This document shows, piece by piece, positions 24,955-37,650 of a DNA stretch of 64,000 nucleotides (position 1 is its first letter; each line of letters opens with the position of its first letter). This stretch comes from Acarospora socialis (Eukaryota; Ascomycota; Lecanoromycetes; Acarosporales; Acarosporaceae), in contig JAMYGW020000005.1 in assembly GCA_025617375.2 (NCBI GenBank), positions 1,178,001 through 1,242,000 on the forward strand, in the 5' to 3' direction. Under the pieces are notes generated by a model, which did no database searches, was not told the DNA's origin, and worked only from the letters and a program-made list of their open reading frames with translations. The position numbers and the translations under genes were made by a program.

Positions 24955-27900
24955 TCATACAGGAAGCCTATCCCCCTCATCCATTTCCTCGACAACCCCT
25001 TCACTCTCCTCGTCGCCCTCACTCTCATGCTCCTCACTCCCACTCTCCTCGCCCACACTCTCCATCTCCTCGTCCTGTGCCTCATGTCGAGCCCCTCTCC
25101 CCGCTTGCCGAGACACTTTCTTCCCCGTCTCCCCCACCCCACGCCCCCGCGATTCGCCCAACAACTCGAGCTCCAGATCGTCCAGCTCTTCATTTTCCGC
25201 GGCGTCCTCTTCAACGACCGGAGTGCTCGACCTCTTCCTCTTCGGCAACCGCTGGACTCTGTGATCCGCGATGGCGTCCTTATAGCTGCGAGTCTTGACG
25301 GACGTCCGATCCTCGGCGCTGCCGTCCTCCCATCTGCTGATTCGCCTGAGGGCGCGGTTGAGGATCTTCTGTTTGTACAGAGCCTCCTCGCCGTAGTCTT
25401 CCTCTTCGCCGGGATTGGGGACGAGGCCGCCAGGTCCCCAAGAATTCTCGTCTTCGGAGTCGTAGAGATCGGGTAGTTCGCTGATGCGGCGGGCCGCTTT
25501 GACGAGGTAGCCCTCGCCGTACTTCCGCCTATTCCGATGATGGGCGTGTTCTTCCTTGAGCTTGTTGTGCAGGATGTGTTCGACTCTCGCTTTCCGGTTT
25601 TCATTCACGGCTTGCTGGTGAGCGGTCTGTGGCCGTGGGCGTCTCTGGTTGACGCCGTCGGGATTGTTGGGGTGGAGGACTGGGTGCCCTATCCCGGGAG
25701 GGGCTGGTGATGATAAGTCGGGGACTTGGTCGACTCGGGTCTTGAGGATGATGCGTTGGAAGCTATTGGCCAACTCGGTTCGACTCCTGGCTGAGCGCCC
25801 ATTTGCTCCACGAGAGCGAGTGGTTGTTATGGTGGGTGGGTCGTCGTCGTTGAGCAGGTTGGTAATACGTATACCCGTAGGTATAGACATGGGGGATGCC
25901 GAGCGAGTGCGGTCGGTGTCAGACTGGTATCGTCCGGTGCCTCCGTCTTCGGAAGGCTGACCGGTAGGTCCTACAATCATGTAGTAACTCATGTTAGTTT
26001 AAATTCTAGAGCTTTGTACCACAACCGTGTGCATACGGTTTAATGGGAAATCAGGTGGAGACAACTGCTGTAGAGGCGGTGGTCTTGAAGGAGCTAGTGG
26101 GTGAGGACCAGTCTTGCCCGTGATTGGGTCTCGACTGTACCATCCAGGCTTGGGGATTGTCTTGAGATGCTTCAGATCCATCTTGATCAAACTCGTTCTG
26201 CACCTCTCGATAGACATATCCTGAGAGTCTCCAATAGGCCCTGACAGGCCTGTGAAGAGTGAAAGAGATTGACGTGAAACAGATTTGTGGACAGCGAAAA
26301 GCAGCGAAGCTTAGTTCGCCAAAATGCGATCACTTGAGGTTAGCCGAGCCCTAATGAGGGTCTATGGGTACCACCATAAGGCCAGTTGTGTGATTTGAGA
26401 TACGTGGTACCTGAGTTCACGATTGCCGCTTGATTGAAAACTCAGAACGTCACTGACGAGGATACTTTTCAGGCGCGCTGCACAGAGTCTGGGAAGCGAC
26501 GAACGAGATTCAAGGGAAACCTGGAATGAGAAGTTGCAACCAAAACCATAGCACTTACCCTTTTTGTTGCGCTTCATCGGTGGAGCAACTGCCTCGTCTT
26601 CTTCAAGTATCCCTGTATCACATCCTTTAGACTCGTGGAATTCCTAGGTGAGAGCAGAGGTCCGCTTACGTTTCCGTTCAATTCGCTTCATCTCTCCATA
26701 AGCAATCTCTTCTTCTGTATCGAGATTCTCGGCAGTGGCCTGCTCCTCAGTCAAATGCTCGAATGGTGGTACCTTTAAGGGTAATCCATCAGTTCCCTCC
26801 CCAACTTGCCCTGGTCCGAACGGATTGTGTAGAGCGGCGTCTTCAGAAAAGTCACTCTCTAGGTACCACCACACCAACCACAGGAATGCTCGAGCTCTGC
26901 TTCGGCTGCTCAACGTGCTTCGCATGACCAAGTCAAAGAAATCCCGAGGCGGGTAGAAATGGATTTCGGAGATTTTGGGGGCATACTGCTGGAGGACGAA
27001 GATGAGATTGACAGGGTTCGTGCGTGGAAGAGGGCTTGATCTGATCTTTTCAATGGTGTTCGGCTGGTCGGAATCTTCCGAGGCACCCTTGAGGATTGAC
27101 TTGAGGCGAGGGGCATCCTGAAGCTGCTTGTAGGCATTGGGATCTTGCCGAGCTTGTAGAGAAGGAATAGAGTGGTATGTGCGGAGCTGTGCGCGCATCT
27201 CCGGAAAAACTGGCGCCAGAGTTAGTCCTGAAGTCTGACCCTGTTACCAGAGAGATCCAGCAGCTTGCTCCTTACAGTTGAGAGTAGTGTTCATCCTCCC
27301 TACATTGACCAGCAAGCATACCATAGCCATGTTGACAGCTGCCGTTCTATCACTCAGAAGCTTATCCTTGAGTATCTTGCTTGTTTTGCTGCTCTTAGCC
27401 ATAGCGTCAATGTAGATATCTGCAAATGTATGCCCCGAAGTCCCATCTGACGCTTTGGTAAAGACCTTTTTCTGATCCTCGAATACCGCCCGCAGGAAAG
27501 CATACTGAATGTCCTTCCGCCATAGAGGTATGCCGTCTTCCTTCTTCAGGTGTCTGATCTTGTTGCCCGAGTATACGGACCCTATCGTACCGTTCACCGT
27601 TCGACGTGAGCTGCTCGCGGTCATGGTATGCGCAGCGTTGACCTCTGCCCCTCGTGTGTAGGAATCGTTCTGGATGCTGCCCTCATCTTCGGTCACGTCT
27701 CTAGCCCCTTCATGTACCCAGGTAGCGGTGTTATGAGCCGGCGTGAAGGACTTATCCCCCTTGTCACTTTTTTCATGTATAAGTGCCATCTTTGGTGGCG
27801 GTTCATCAGCTAGGACGTGTTGTAAACTCTGCCGGGGATCTGGCTCTTCCGGACGCAGCGGTGAGGATATAAGGGTCGAGTTTGCCGGAGGGCCTTGCTC

Positions 27901-28002
27901 CATATCAGGGTCGGGTATTGTTGAGCCTGGAGATCGAGGCTGTCCGAGGTCCCCACTACCCTCACCGAGCTGGGGCAGGATGCTTTCGGCATACTCTGCC
28001 AT
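24955..28002 (-). CDS. IES1: INO80 chromatin remodelling complex subunit Ies1
   Basis: Ies1 is a fungal-specific subunit of the nuclear INO80 remodeller. Five exons (28002-27276, 27209-26670, 26624-26559, 26249-26037, 25970-24955) give 853 residues. The conserved core is unmistakable: TVNGTIGSVYSGNKIRHLKK, DGIPLWRKDIQYAFLRAVFE, ADIYIDAMAKSSKTSKILK and, across the first intron, TTLNFFPEMRAQLRTYHSIP. The C-terminal half keeps the family's RPRPQTAHQQAVNENRKARV and acidic end, which at first look like a separate gene. The intron at 26558-26250 (309 nt) is longer than the rest and might hide a small exon. The other joins are firm in phase. A shorter 26-nt splice at 26669 is rejected because it leads to a stop. 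Confidence 0.85.
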
Positions 28003-29331
28003 GGTATGCACAGAACTTCGGTGGCAACTAGGGCGAGTCTTGACAAAGGTTCTGAAGCTCGGGGTAAAGTCAAACTATTCCGCCTTCGAGGCGTATCGGA
28101 AAAAGCAAACTTGGCATTTGCGAGCGACCTTGGTCAGCGCCATTGCCCGAGGCTGACTACCTACCGAAGGTAGGATGTTAGACTGGCCCGTGCACAGTGA
28201 CCTCAGGGACGTAAGGTAGGACAACCTCAGATCGCGTAACTTTTATGTGTCGCGTGGAGTAAGGCAGGTATTTAATTTAGGCACGCACGACTCAGCTATT
28301 GTCCCATTCGGACGTTCTAAGAGAGGATGCTATGCTCGAACTTATCATTGGATCTGGAATCACTGGCACGGGATCGTAGCAGGTTGGATAATTACAGAAA
28401 TGAACTTTTTTTGGGGATCCCTAAGCCCTCAAATCATCAGATCCCTCCGTCCATGTAGGATCTGCTAGGCTAATTTCCAGCAATGCCAGATTTCTCTACG
28501 CTCTTGGGAAGCTTCGAAGAGAAAGAATAGCGACCTGCGAAGGCATCGCTACCGAATCATGAGATGGCACAAATTGCCGTGGCCGTAAAGGAGAGCAAAC
28601 ATGCCCTCTGGAACGCCATGCATAATGCCACACCCATCTATATCGCCCAACAATGTAGATTTCTCCCATGGTGGCCTCTGGCAGATTCAGGCCAAAAGAA
28701 CAAGAGAGATCTATGACAGGCGTGCGGATGATTACGACGGTAGGGGACCTATTTTCAGCGTAGAGATGCATAGCCGATGCAAGAGAGCAACGACGAGATG
28801 ATGTAGAGAAGGTCAAAAGCAAAGAAATCTATGTGGAAGCAAGGTTTGAAAGCATCGCTAAAACGACCTAACGAGATAGTAACGAGCCGGCCGGCAGAAG
28901 ATGAGCTCGGACTTCTCAGACAACACCTGGGCCAGCCCCATGGATGGCGTCTGAAGGAGGTCCAATGCCTCTGGCGAATGTGAATCCAGACGATGGCAGC
29001 AAGTCGAAAAAATCCATCGCTATCTATGATGTGCAGGTGGAGGCAGCACCCCATGTAGTCTCGATGGGTGATGAATGCACGATCGATGTTCTGATGATGC
29101 CGATCCGAAGGCATCCGAAGCCGGCCATGCGAAGAACTAAGGAACTCCGAAAAGAGAAACGAAATCCGTAGAGAAATAAGTGGAATCGGGCCCCGCTGGG
29201 AAGAGTTGATCGAGAACGCGAGGAGAGATGCAAGGTAGGCTATGTGGTGTTATTGTCCAAGACTTTGAACTCGAACCCGTTTTCGGACAGTGGAAACCAC
29301 GATAAAGGGCCGGCCGAGTACAACAAGGAGG
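28003..29331. other. Intergenic, IES1 promoter and DED1 3' region
   Basis: About 1.3 kb lies between the IES1 start and the DED1 stop on the same strand. A 119-codon frame at 28755-29114 (-) probably lies in the DED1 3' untranslated region and has no recognisable features. Confidence 0.45.
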
Positions 29332-31517
<2,186 letters not shown>

Positions 31518-32264
31518 CCTTGATGTTGGTTTGCTTGTTATGAGGAGGTGTGAGACGTGAGGCTGATAAGGCACGTAGACGCGAGGCTCGTCAAGCTGAC
31601 TGAAAATGCAAATCTATCGACTATCTCTGGCGCTGGGGAGGCTTTGAGATGGCTATCCCACACAGTGTGAGACGTCAAGAAAGATGTGAACTGAGAAAGT
31701 GAGAGGCTGAGTCAAGAGTACGCGAAGGAGGACCTGAAAACCAGAAGTTCCCTAGTCCTAACTGCGATAGACAGTGTACGTGAAGACCTCAGAGAAAGAA
31801 ATATCCCAAGGACACTGTATGTGTTGTTCGCTCTAAAGAAGTTTTATGGAGGGTAGAGTAGAGTGAAAGGTATGGGTGTTGACAAAGTGAGGCAGTTGGG
31901 AGAGCTATCGAAATTCACAGAGGCGGCAAATTTTGGTGAAAAGTAAGAGTCGACTAGCACGAAACAGGAAAGGGTCCAGGCTCGCTTAAAGTCAGGATGA
32001 GATAAGCGCCCTTTCACGTTCAGCCTTGTCATGCGTACATTATTAATATCAACAACCAAACATGCATCACACCATCTCGGTGAGAGTACAACGTGAGAAC
32101 AAGCACATAGTTCAGGACATGTTTTGAGTGACAAGATACCATCTTGCAAGTTCCACTTGCTTACATTTCACCTTCCTACCTAGCTTCATCGTAATAGGCT
32201 AGATGGCACTGTATAGGAGTAATGTTGTGACACATTACGGGCTTTGAATAGTGTTGATTAGATT
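31518..32264. other. Intergenic, DED1 promoter/leader and cyclophilin 3' side
   Basis: Roughly 0.75 kb with no supported gene. The first 300 bases upstream of the DED1 ATG probably contain its leader and promoter. Nothing repetitive is visible. Confidence 0.5.
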
Positions 32265-33470
32265 CTACACCATACTTTTCTCAGACAAAACCTTACTGTT
32301 CCGGGTTCTGAGATAGATCAAAACCAGTCCGACGACAACACCAAATAACGTCAACTTTTGCAGCATGCTCAACCCAGTGCTATCCGCCGATGGCACGTGA
32401 CCGTCCACCATGTCCATCTCTTTGGTTGTCTTTGGGAGAGTCACATCGAGCTCATCGCCTTCATCTGCAGGAAGGGCCGAACCGCTAAGTTCTTCAGTAT
32501 GCGAACCCGAATATCAGCAAATACAACATCTCCGAGTGATGGTAGCGGATCAATGATGCAATGTTCTAGAGCTCCGCGTGAGTACCTTCTGGAGCCGCCT
32601 CCATGGGCAACTCTCCACTTTTGACAATTTTGACCGTCTTGACAGGCTTATCGCCTGGAGCCTTGGGAACATTCTCAATCTGTTCCACAACATCGTAGCC
32701 TTCCAGAACCTCGCCAAACACCACATGGCGGCCATCAAGCCATCTGCCAGTCATTTGTCAGTAATTCGATCGAGTTTCAAAGCTGGGGAAGAGGCCTGGA
32801 CATACGATGTAATCGCCGTGGTGATAAAGAACTGGGAGCCATTTGTATCTTTGCCAGAATTGGCCATACCTGTAACCATTCAACATTCAAAAGTACAGAC
32901 AGTGACCAATTCTCAACGTACTCAGCAGCCCAGTCTTGGTGTGCTTCAGCTTGAAATTCTCGTCGGGGAACTTCTCCCCATATATCGATTTGCCACCAGT
33001 ACCTACAAACACAACATTAGCATCACACCACATGCGGCGACCTCTAGGGTAAGCAAACCATCGCCCTTGGTAAAGTCACCGCCCTGGATCATGAATTGCT
33101 TTATCACGCGGTGAAATGCCGATCCCTCATAGCCGAAGCCCTTCTCACCAGTGGCTAGACCTCGAAAGTTCTCTACCGTCTGAACGACTTCAGCTGAGAG
33201 GATTGCAGGTCACTGACTGCTGCGGACCGACCTTGGGCACAGTTTTGCCATAAAGGCCCATCACAATCCTCCCCAGTGGCTTCCCTCCATGCTCGATGTC
33301 AAAGTAGACCTAGAGATCCCACCTTAGCACGGTTCAATCGCAGCTGAGATATTATATACCTTGTTGGTGATCTTAGGACCTTTCGCGGCGTGGGTGGATT
33401 GTGCGAGGAACACGAACGTCGCGGTCAATATGAGCAGAACAGAAATAACAATACGCTGCAAGTTGGCCAT
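32265..33470 (-). CDS. cypB: Secretory-pathway cyclophilin (peptidyl-prolyl isomerase B) with alternative C-terminus
   Basis: This is a cyclophilin-type prolyl isomerase directed to the ER by a signal peptide ([20 protein letters not shown], followed by a short AA-rich end). Seven exons (33470-33360, 33309-33232, 33179-33059, 33002-32922, 32869-32806, 32743-32586, 32464-32265) give 270 residues. The active-site blocks are complete: [51 protein letters not shown] and [12 protein letters not shown]. If the last intron (32585-32465) is retained, translation stops at 32566 after the tail EGTHAEL, which looks like an HDEL-type ER retrieval signal. If it is spliced, phase is kept into an acidic linker, a membrane segment ([15 protein letters not shown]) and a basic end. 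Both products are credible. The start is 207 bp from the divergent uS13m gene. Confidence 0.88.
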
Positions 33471-33677
33471 TGCGAATAGCATGGATCAATATATGCTTTG
33501 ATCGCTTGTGTGTTGATGCTCGTACTTTGCTACACCAGGTCGAGGTGCGGTACGGAGATGTGTCTCGAACTTGCGCTAGCGGCACGGATTATCTTTGCCC
33601 CTTGGGATATGCAGTTAAGTACGGTACGCTTGAGATAATCTACAGCATTCTGGATCCCCGCTGCGTATTTGCTCAAG
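33471..33677. promoter_or_regulatory. Bidirectional promoter interval, cyclophilin / uS13m
   Basis: Only 207 bp separate the start codons of two divergent genes, so their promoters must overlap or share elements. I did not recognise a specific factor site. Confidence 0.55.
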
Positions 33678-34216
33678 ATGGTACGTGTGATAATTGGATC
33701 CAAACGTATTGTGACAGCTTCATTGACAAGACGCATAGGTATTCATTCTCGGCGTGAACTTTCCAGAGCAGAGGCTCGTTAAGGTGAGTGCCGCAACTCG
33801 CCCCGGTCCGGAATAGAGACCGATTAGCATTCAGCGATCCCTTGAGACTTTCTATGGCATCGGCCCCTCTGTTTCTGAGCGCCTCATGGCTCGGTTCTAC
33901 ATACATCCGACCGCGAAGATAGGCGGTTTGGCAAACAAGCAAGTCCAGGATCTGACAGCGGCACTATCGAATATGACGATAGAGAACGATCTGAGGAGGC
34001 GAATACGGGACAATATCAAGAGACTGCGAGATATGGGATCATATAGGGGAAGGAGGCACGCGATGAGCTTACCGGTTAGAGGGCAGAGGACTCGGACACA
34101 GGTACGAAAGCGGGAGCAATCCGGGGCACCGCAATCTGATGGAGATCTTATGACTAACTTTCTGAAACTAGATTACTACAGCACGGCAGTTGAATCGTAT
34201 TGATAGAAAAGGTTGA
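33678..34216 (+). CDS. SWS2: Mitochondrial small-subunit ribosomal protein uS13m (Sws2)
   Basis: uS13 sits in the head of the small ribosomal subunit. This copy is the nuclear gene for the mitochondrial ribosome. Four exons (33678-33680, 33739-33783, 33835-34101, 34172-34216) give 119 residues. The first coding exon is just the ATG, followed at once by GTACGT. The protein starts MVFILGVNFPEQRLVK, then LETFYGIGPSVSERLMARF, the uS13 helix-turn signature. It continues through LRRRIRDNIKRLRDMGSYRG and RGRRHAMSLPVRGQRTRTQ to ITTARQLN, all typical uS13 features. Each join is in phase. Shortness and lack of a long presequence are normal for this protein. Confidence 0.9.
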
Positions 34217-34995
34217 GGTTTACACTTACTGCACTTTCATATTGCATTGCTAGGGCCCTGGCGAGTTTGACATCACGATTTTTGGTGACTCGTTACTTCC
34301 CTCAAAGGTTTGTGCCATCTCAGTTACTAGAGACGGAGTTTTATTGTGCATGGTTTTGACCGGGTGCCTCAAATGTGGCCTTGGCCACCCTGCAGATTCC
34401 TAGCAAAGGAAGTTCTTCAGAGACATTAAGTGCACATCATTGAAGCTCTGTGTAACTTCTTAGCTGTCAGTGACCATGTTCATCGATGCACCTCATCTCA
34501 CAGTATAGCACCACTGTTCTCGTCGTGGTCCATTCTTCGATGTCGGCCAACATTCTCAGCTGAGATTACCCTTCAGAGACTACAATACCAATCTACCTCT
34601 CGCTGTACTATTAGTCTCACTGAATTTCTTCATATGACACCTTAAGTCCAAGCCCCTACTCATTTACATACTCCGCTCTTATCGACTAGCGAGCACATTG
34701 CAGTCTCAGATCTTTGAACTTCGAAGGGCTTGTTCACATGATCTTGCACCTAAGTCTTAGAACTGCTTTGAATCAAAACGCGACAGCATCGCACATCTAC
34801 CTAGGTACAAGGTACTGTGGTCTTTCACTTCTAGCTTAAGATTGTATCTGATGGTTTCATAGAATAAACAAGCCTTAGCTTATGAGAGATCACATGGATT
34901 CTTGGGGGTCTCACAGTTGTGAGCATGATTATCCCACGTGCTATCAGTTGTCACTCTCACTAAAAGACATAGATCTGGTGAGGTGGAACGCCGCC
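34217..34995. other. Gene-poor stretch after uS13m
   Basis: No supported gene, intron-bearing frame or repeat is visible. Base composition is even to AT-rich. Confidence 0.45.
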
Positions 34996-35005
34996 ATGAG
35001 TGTAG

Positions 35006-35779
35006 TTGTTGGCCACACTGAGGGCTGAGCAACGGCCAAGAATTATTTCACACTTCCCATTTGAGAAGCTCCCACCCGAAATCCGCAACGCAATCTATCA
35101 TCTTCACCTTGTTCAAGCAAAAAACCTGACGCGCCTCCGCAAATGGGACGACCGTCTCGAAGTCCGCGCTCAGACAGTGGTCCATCATAAGTTAAACAAT
35201 CCCAGCTACATGCCTCCGCTCTTCAAGTACACCGCACTCTCCATCTTGGGCGCGTCTCGTCAACTTTAACGTGAAGCACTCGGCATCTTCTATTATCACA
35301 ACGCCTTTCTCTTTCAAGGGGTTACAGACCTGCGAGACTTTCTTAGCAGCATCGGCCCGGGACGCCGCGCCTTTGTTCGTGATATTAGTTTCTCTTATGA
35401 AGGAATGGGTTCCCCAACAGCTTTCAAGCTTCTTGCAACCTGCAATAATCTTACGAAGTTGCACATACAACTCAGCGTTATGACCTTGATATATGCCAGG
35501 CGCAATCATCTGCTAAGCGCTGTGGGCATCAGCCATCTTCTGAAGATCCGGGGACTGGAGATAGTGGAGTTCTCTCATATTGCCCCTCTGCTAGTGGACG
35601 AGCAGAAGCAAGGGTTTGAGGAAACAGTGCGCAATGCTCTGATACAACCCAAAAAGGCCATAAAGGGGAAACCACCTGCAGCGAATCGCAAACAACCGTC
35701 CAAGGGCAAGAACGTCGCCGCAGGGAAGAAGCGTATCATTGAAGACGGGGAAGCTCAGAGAACTAAGAAGACGAAGTAA
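35006..35779 (+). pseudogene. Interrupted F-box/2EXR-like gene relic
   Basis: A frame of about 257 codons is recognisable as a fungal F-box-like/2EXR-type protein: FPFEKLPPEIRNAIYHLHLV near the start, then ILGASRQL, REALGIFYYHNAFLFQ, a TKLHIQLS segment and a Lys-rich end (KKAIKGK...KTK). A TAA at 35267-35269 interrupts it within the conserved RQL/REAL segment, and the same frame stays open on both sides. No ATG precedes LPPEIRN in this frame, because the nearest upstream in-frame codon is TAG. The TAA could derive from CAA by a C-to-T change in CpA context, the kind made by repeat-induced point mutation, but a single site proves nothing. An unrecognised upstream exon is possible, though it would not remove the stop. 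Confidence 0.6.
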
Positions 35780-36446
35780 GTCATGACGGGACTTAGGTTG
35801 TGGATGAGTCAGGAGGTGGCGAGCGAGATGCCCGAGAGTAGTCAAGATTGCTTTTGAATCCTTCCGCGATATCTCGCCGCTTTACTTTACCGTTTGCCAT
35901 GGAAGATCCAGCCTGCGTCTTTGGGCCGAGAACCAACCACTGACCCATGGATCGTTATCGAAATCTGTTCTCATTCCAGGTTGCTATGGCGGGAGGAAGA
36001 AGATCTGGCGTGTGTTATGGCCCGGATGTAGAATGCACATGCAAGTTAAAGGTAAGCCGTCTTGCCAGGACTCTGTGTATACTGCTGATGCGAGTTAGTT
36101 TCCCAAAGACAGATATCCAGCAGAACAGCAAGGCACTTGCAATCGATGGGTCAGCAGTCTTGTGACCGCTCTATGTATACTGCTGATGGAACCTAGCATA
36201 CCCCGCCACAGACGCCTTGCTCTAGAGGATGGGTGATGCAAAGCCTTTCTTGGCAGTTCATTGTGTGCTCCCGGAAGAAGGGTTGCCGTTTCTAGCTTGC
36301 TTAACATCAAAGTTCACTGATATCTATCGGTCACACTTCCACTTGTGCTTCAGCTTGCCCTCCCAGTTGAACACTCATGTTCTCTATACAACAGCGTACC
36401 ACTCGCACCAGTCAAGCCCCAGTCACTGCTCCACCCGATCCCCGTC
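35780..36446. other. Intergenic with a short direct repeat
   Basis: No gene is recognised. The 20-mers at 36071-36090 and 36169-36188 share CTCTRTGTATACTGCTGATG with one difference and lie 98 bp apart. They may be remnants of a tandem or dispersed repeat. Confidence 0.45.
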
Positions 36447-37255
36447 TCACCGAGCAACCTTATCCTTCGCCTTCTCCACCATCTCCTTCCCATCCGCCTT
36501 CAACTGGCCGACCTCCTGCCTCGCCCGCGCCTCCAACGACTTCTCCCTCCCTCCATAACTAAACCGCACAAGCACCCATCAGCCCTCCATCCGTTCAAAA
36601 CCACCATCACAAACCCTTCCGTCAACTTCACACTCCACTCCCACCCTAAAACCCACAAGAAGAAATGCGCGAATACATACTGCCAATAATTCAAATACCG
36701 ATACCCCTGCGTCAACTGCGCCGTAAAATTCACCACGTGACACCCGAACAGCAGGTAATTCTTCGGCGTGACGGCCAGGGCGTAGCGCATGAACGTTCCG
36801 GAATAGAGCGACAACGCGGCCGTCATCTTGCCGGAGATACTGTGTCACCGAAGCCCTCTCGTTAGTCCACTGCGTAGTAGAGTACCAGCCCGAAGAATAA
36901 AGGATGGTGATGCTGCGATTCTGCAGTGCCTATGGGAACAGGCGGGAGAAAAGAGGGGAGGGAGAAACGGACATTTCCGGGTCTTTCTGTGTGTCCATGA
37001 CCGCCGCGATTGGGATGCCGAAGTTCGAGACGGGACCCCAGAAATCTGGAGGTTGGTAGCAAGAGGAGTCAGCGGGAGTGTGGCTTTCGCGTCAGTTTTG
37101 CAGGCCCGGGGGGTTGACCGGGAGCCGCAGACGGCGGGCTAATGGGGGGCAATGGGGCAATTAGGGTGGAGGAAAGACGTACGTGTTGAGCAGACATAGT
37201 TGAGGACGGGCTGCGATCGGATTTTCGCGTTCAGAGCTGAGATAGCAGCCGCCAT
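36447..37255 (-). CDS. MPC1: Mitochondrial pyruvate carrier subunit 1
   Basis: Mpc1 pairs with Mpc2 or Mpc3 in the mitochondrial inner membrane to import pyruvate. Four exons (37255-37183, 37045-36973, 36839-36681, 36558-36447) give 138 residues. The family sequence is clear across the joins: LNYVCSTHFWGPVSNFGIP, then DPEIISGKMTAALSLYSGTF, MRYALAVTPKNYLLFGCHVV and RYLNYWHYGGREKS. The C-terminal tail is charged and helical (ARARQEVGQLKADGKE), as in fungal Mpc1. Donor GTCCGT of intron 2 is weak but is the only one that preserves phase and the conserved EIISGKM. The 3' half of the coding strand is G-rich. Pyruvate carboxylase lies about 6 kb away on the same strand. Confidence 0.92.
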
Positions 37256-37650
37256 GGTGATGGTCCGGTTTCGGCTTACGGAGGTCTTCGAGGATCCTCG
37301 AGTTGTCAGCGGAGTTATTCCGGGGGTTTGAGGTGCGAGTCACGTGTTTACTATTTTCCGCCCGAGGCGGAACAAACATGTCTACATGAGGGATGTAAAA
37401 GAGGACAGTACTTGTGCTTGAGAGTGATTGAATTGTTCCTGCTTCTCTATGATAGGTATGGTAGAGAAGGGTTCTGATGTACACTGAACTCCACGACGCC
37501 TGTGCATCAGACATACCACCCCCCCAACAAGTATCTTGTTCAAGCTTCCCTCATTTGCCAGCAGCTGCAATAACTTTCTACTTCTTTTCACGCCGTAGCT
37601 TTTGCTTCTGCGCTGATCGGTTGGACAGGCTGATTCAGGGATATCTTCGT
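37256..37650. other. Intergenic between MPC1 start and SmB stop
   Basis: A short tandem-gene gap holding the MPC1 promoter and the SmB 3' region. No further feature is seen. Confidence 0.5.

Noticed and set aside
24955-25992. Frame of 345 codons starting MSYYMIVGPTGQ that looks like an independent gene
   Set aside because: The preceding sequence has GTATGC...ATTGTAG splice signals that join it in phase to the IES1 exons, and its content matches the Ies1 C-terminal region.
26644-26669. A 26-nt intron (GTAAGC...CCTAG) in IES1
   Set aside because: It is too short for a spliceosomal intron, and the join leads to a stop. The next AG gives a 45-nt intron with an open frame.
28755-29114. 119-codon minus-strand frame downstream of DED1
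   Set aside because: It lies where the DED1 3' untranslated region should be and has no family resemblance.
32578-33114. 178-codon plus-strand frame across the cyclophilin gene
   Set aside because: It runs through cyclophilin exons and introns on the opposite strand. The minus-strand model explains the sequence.
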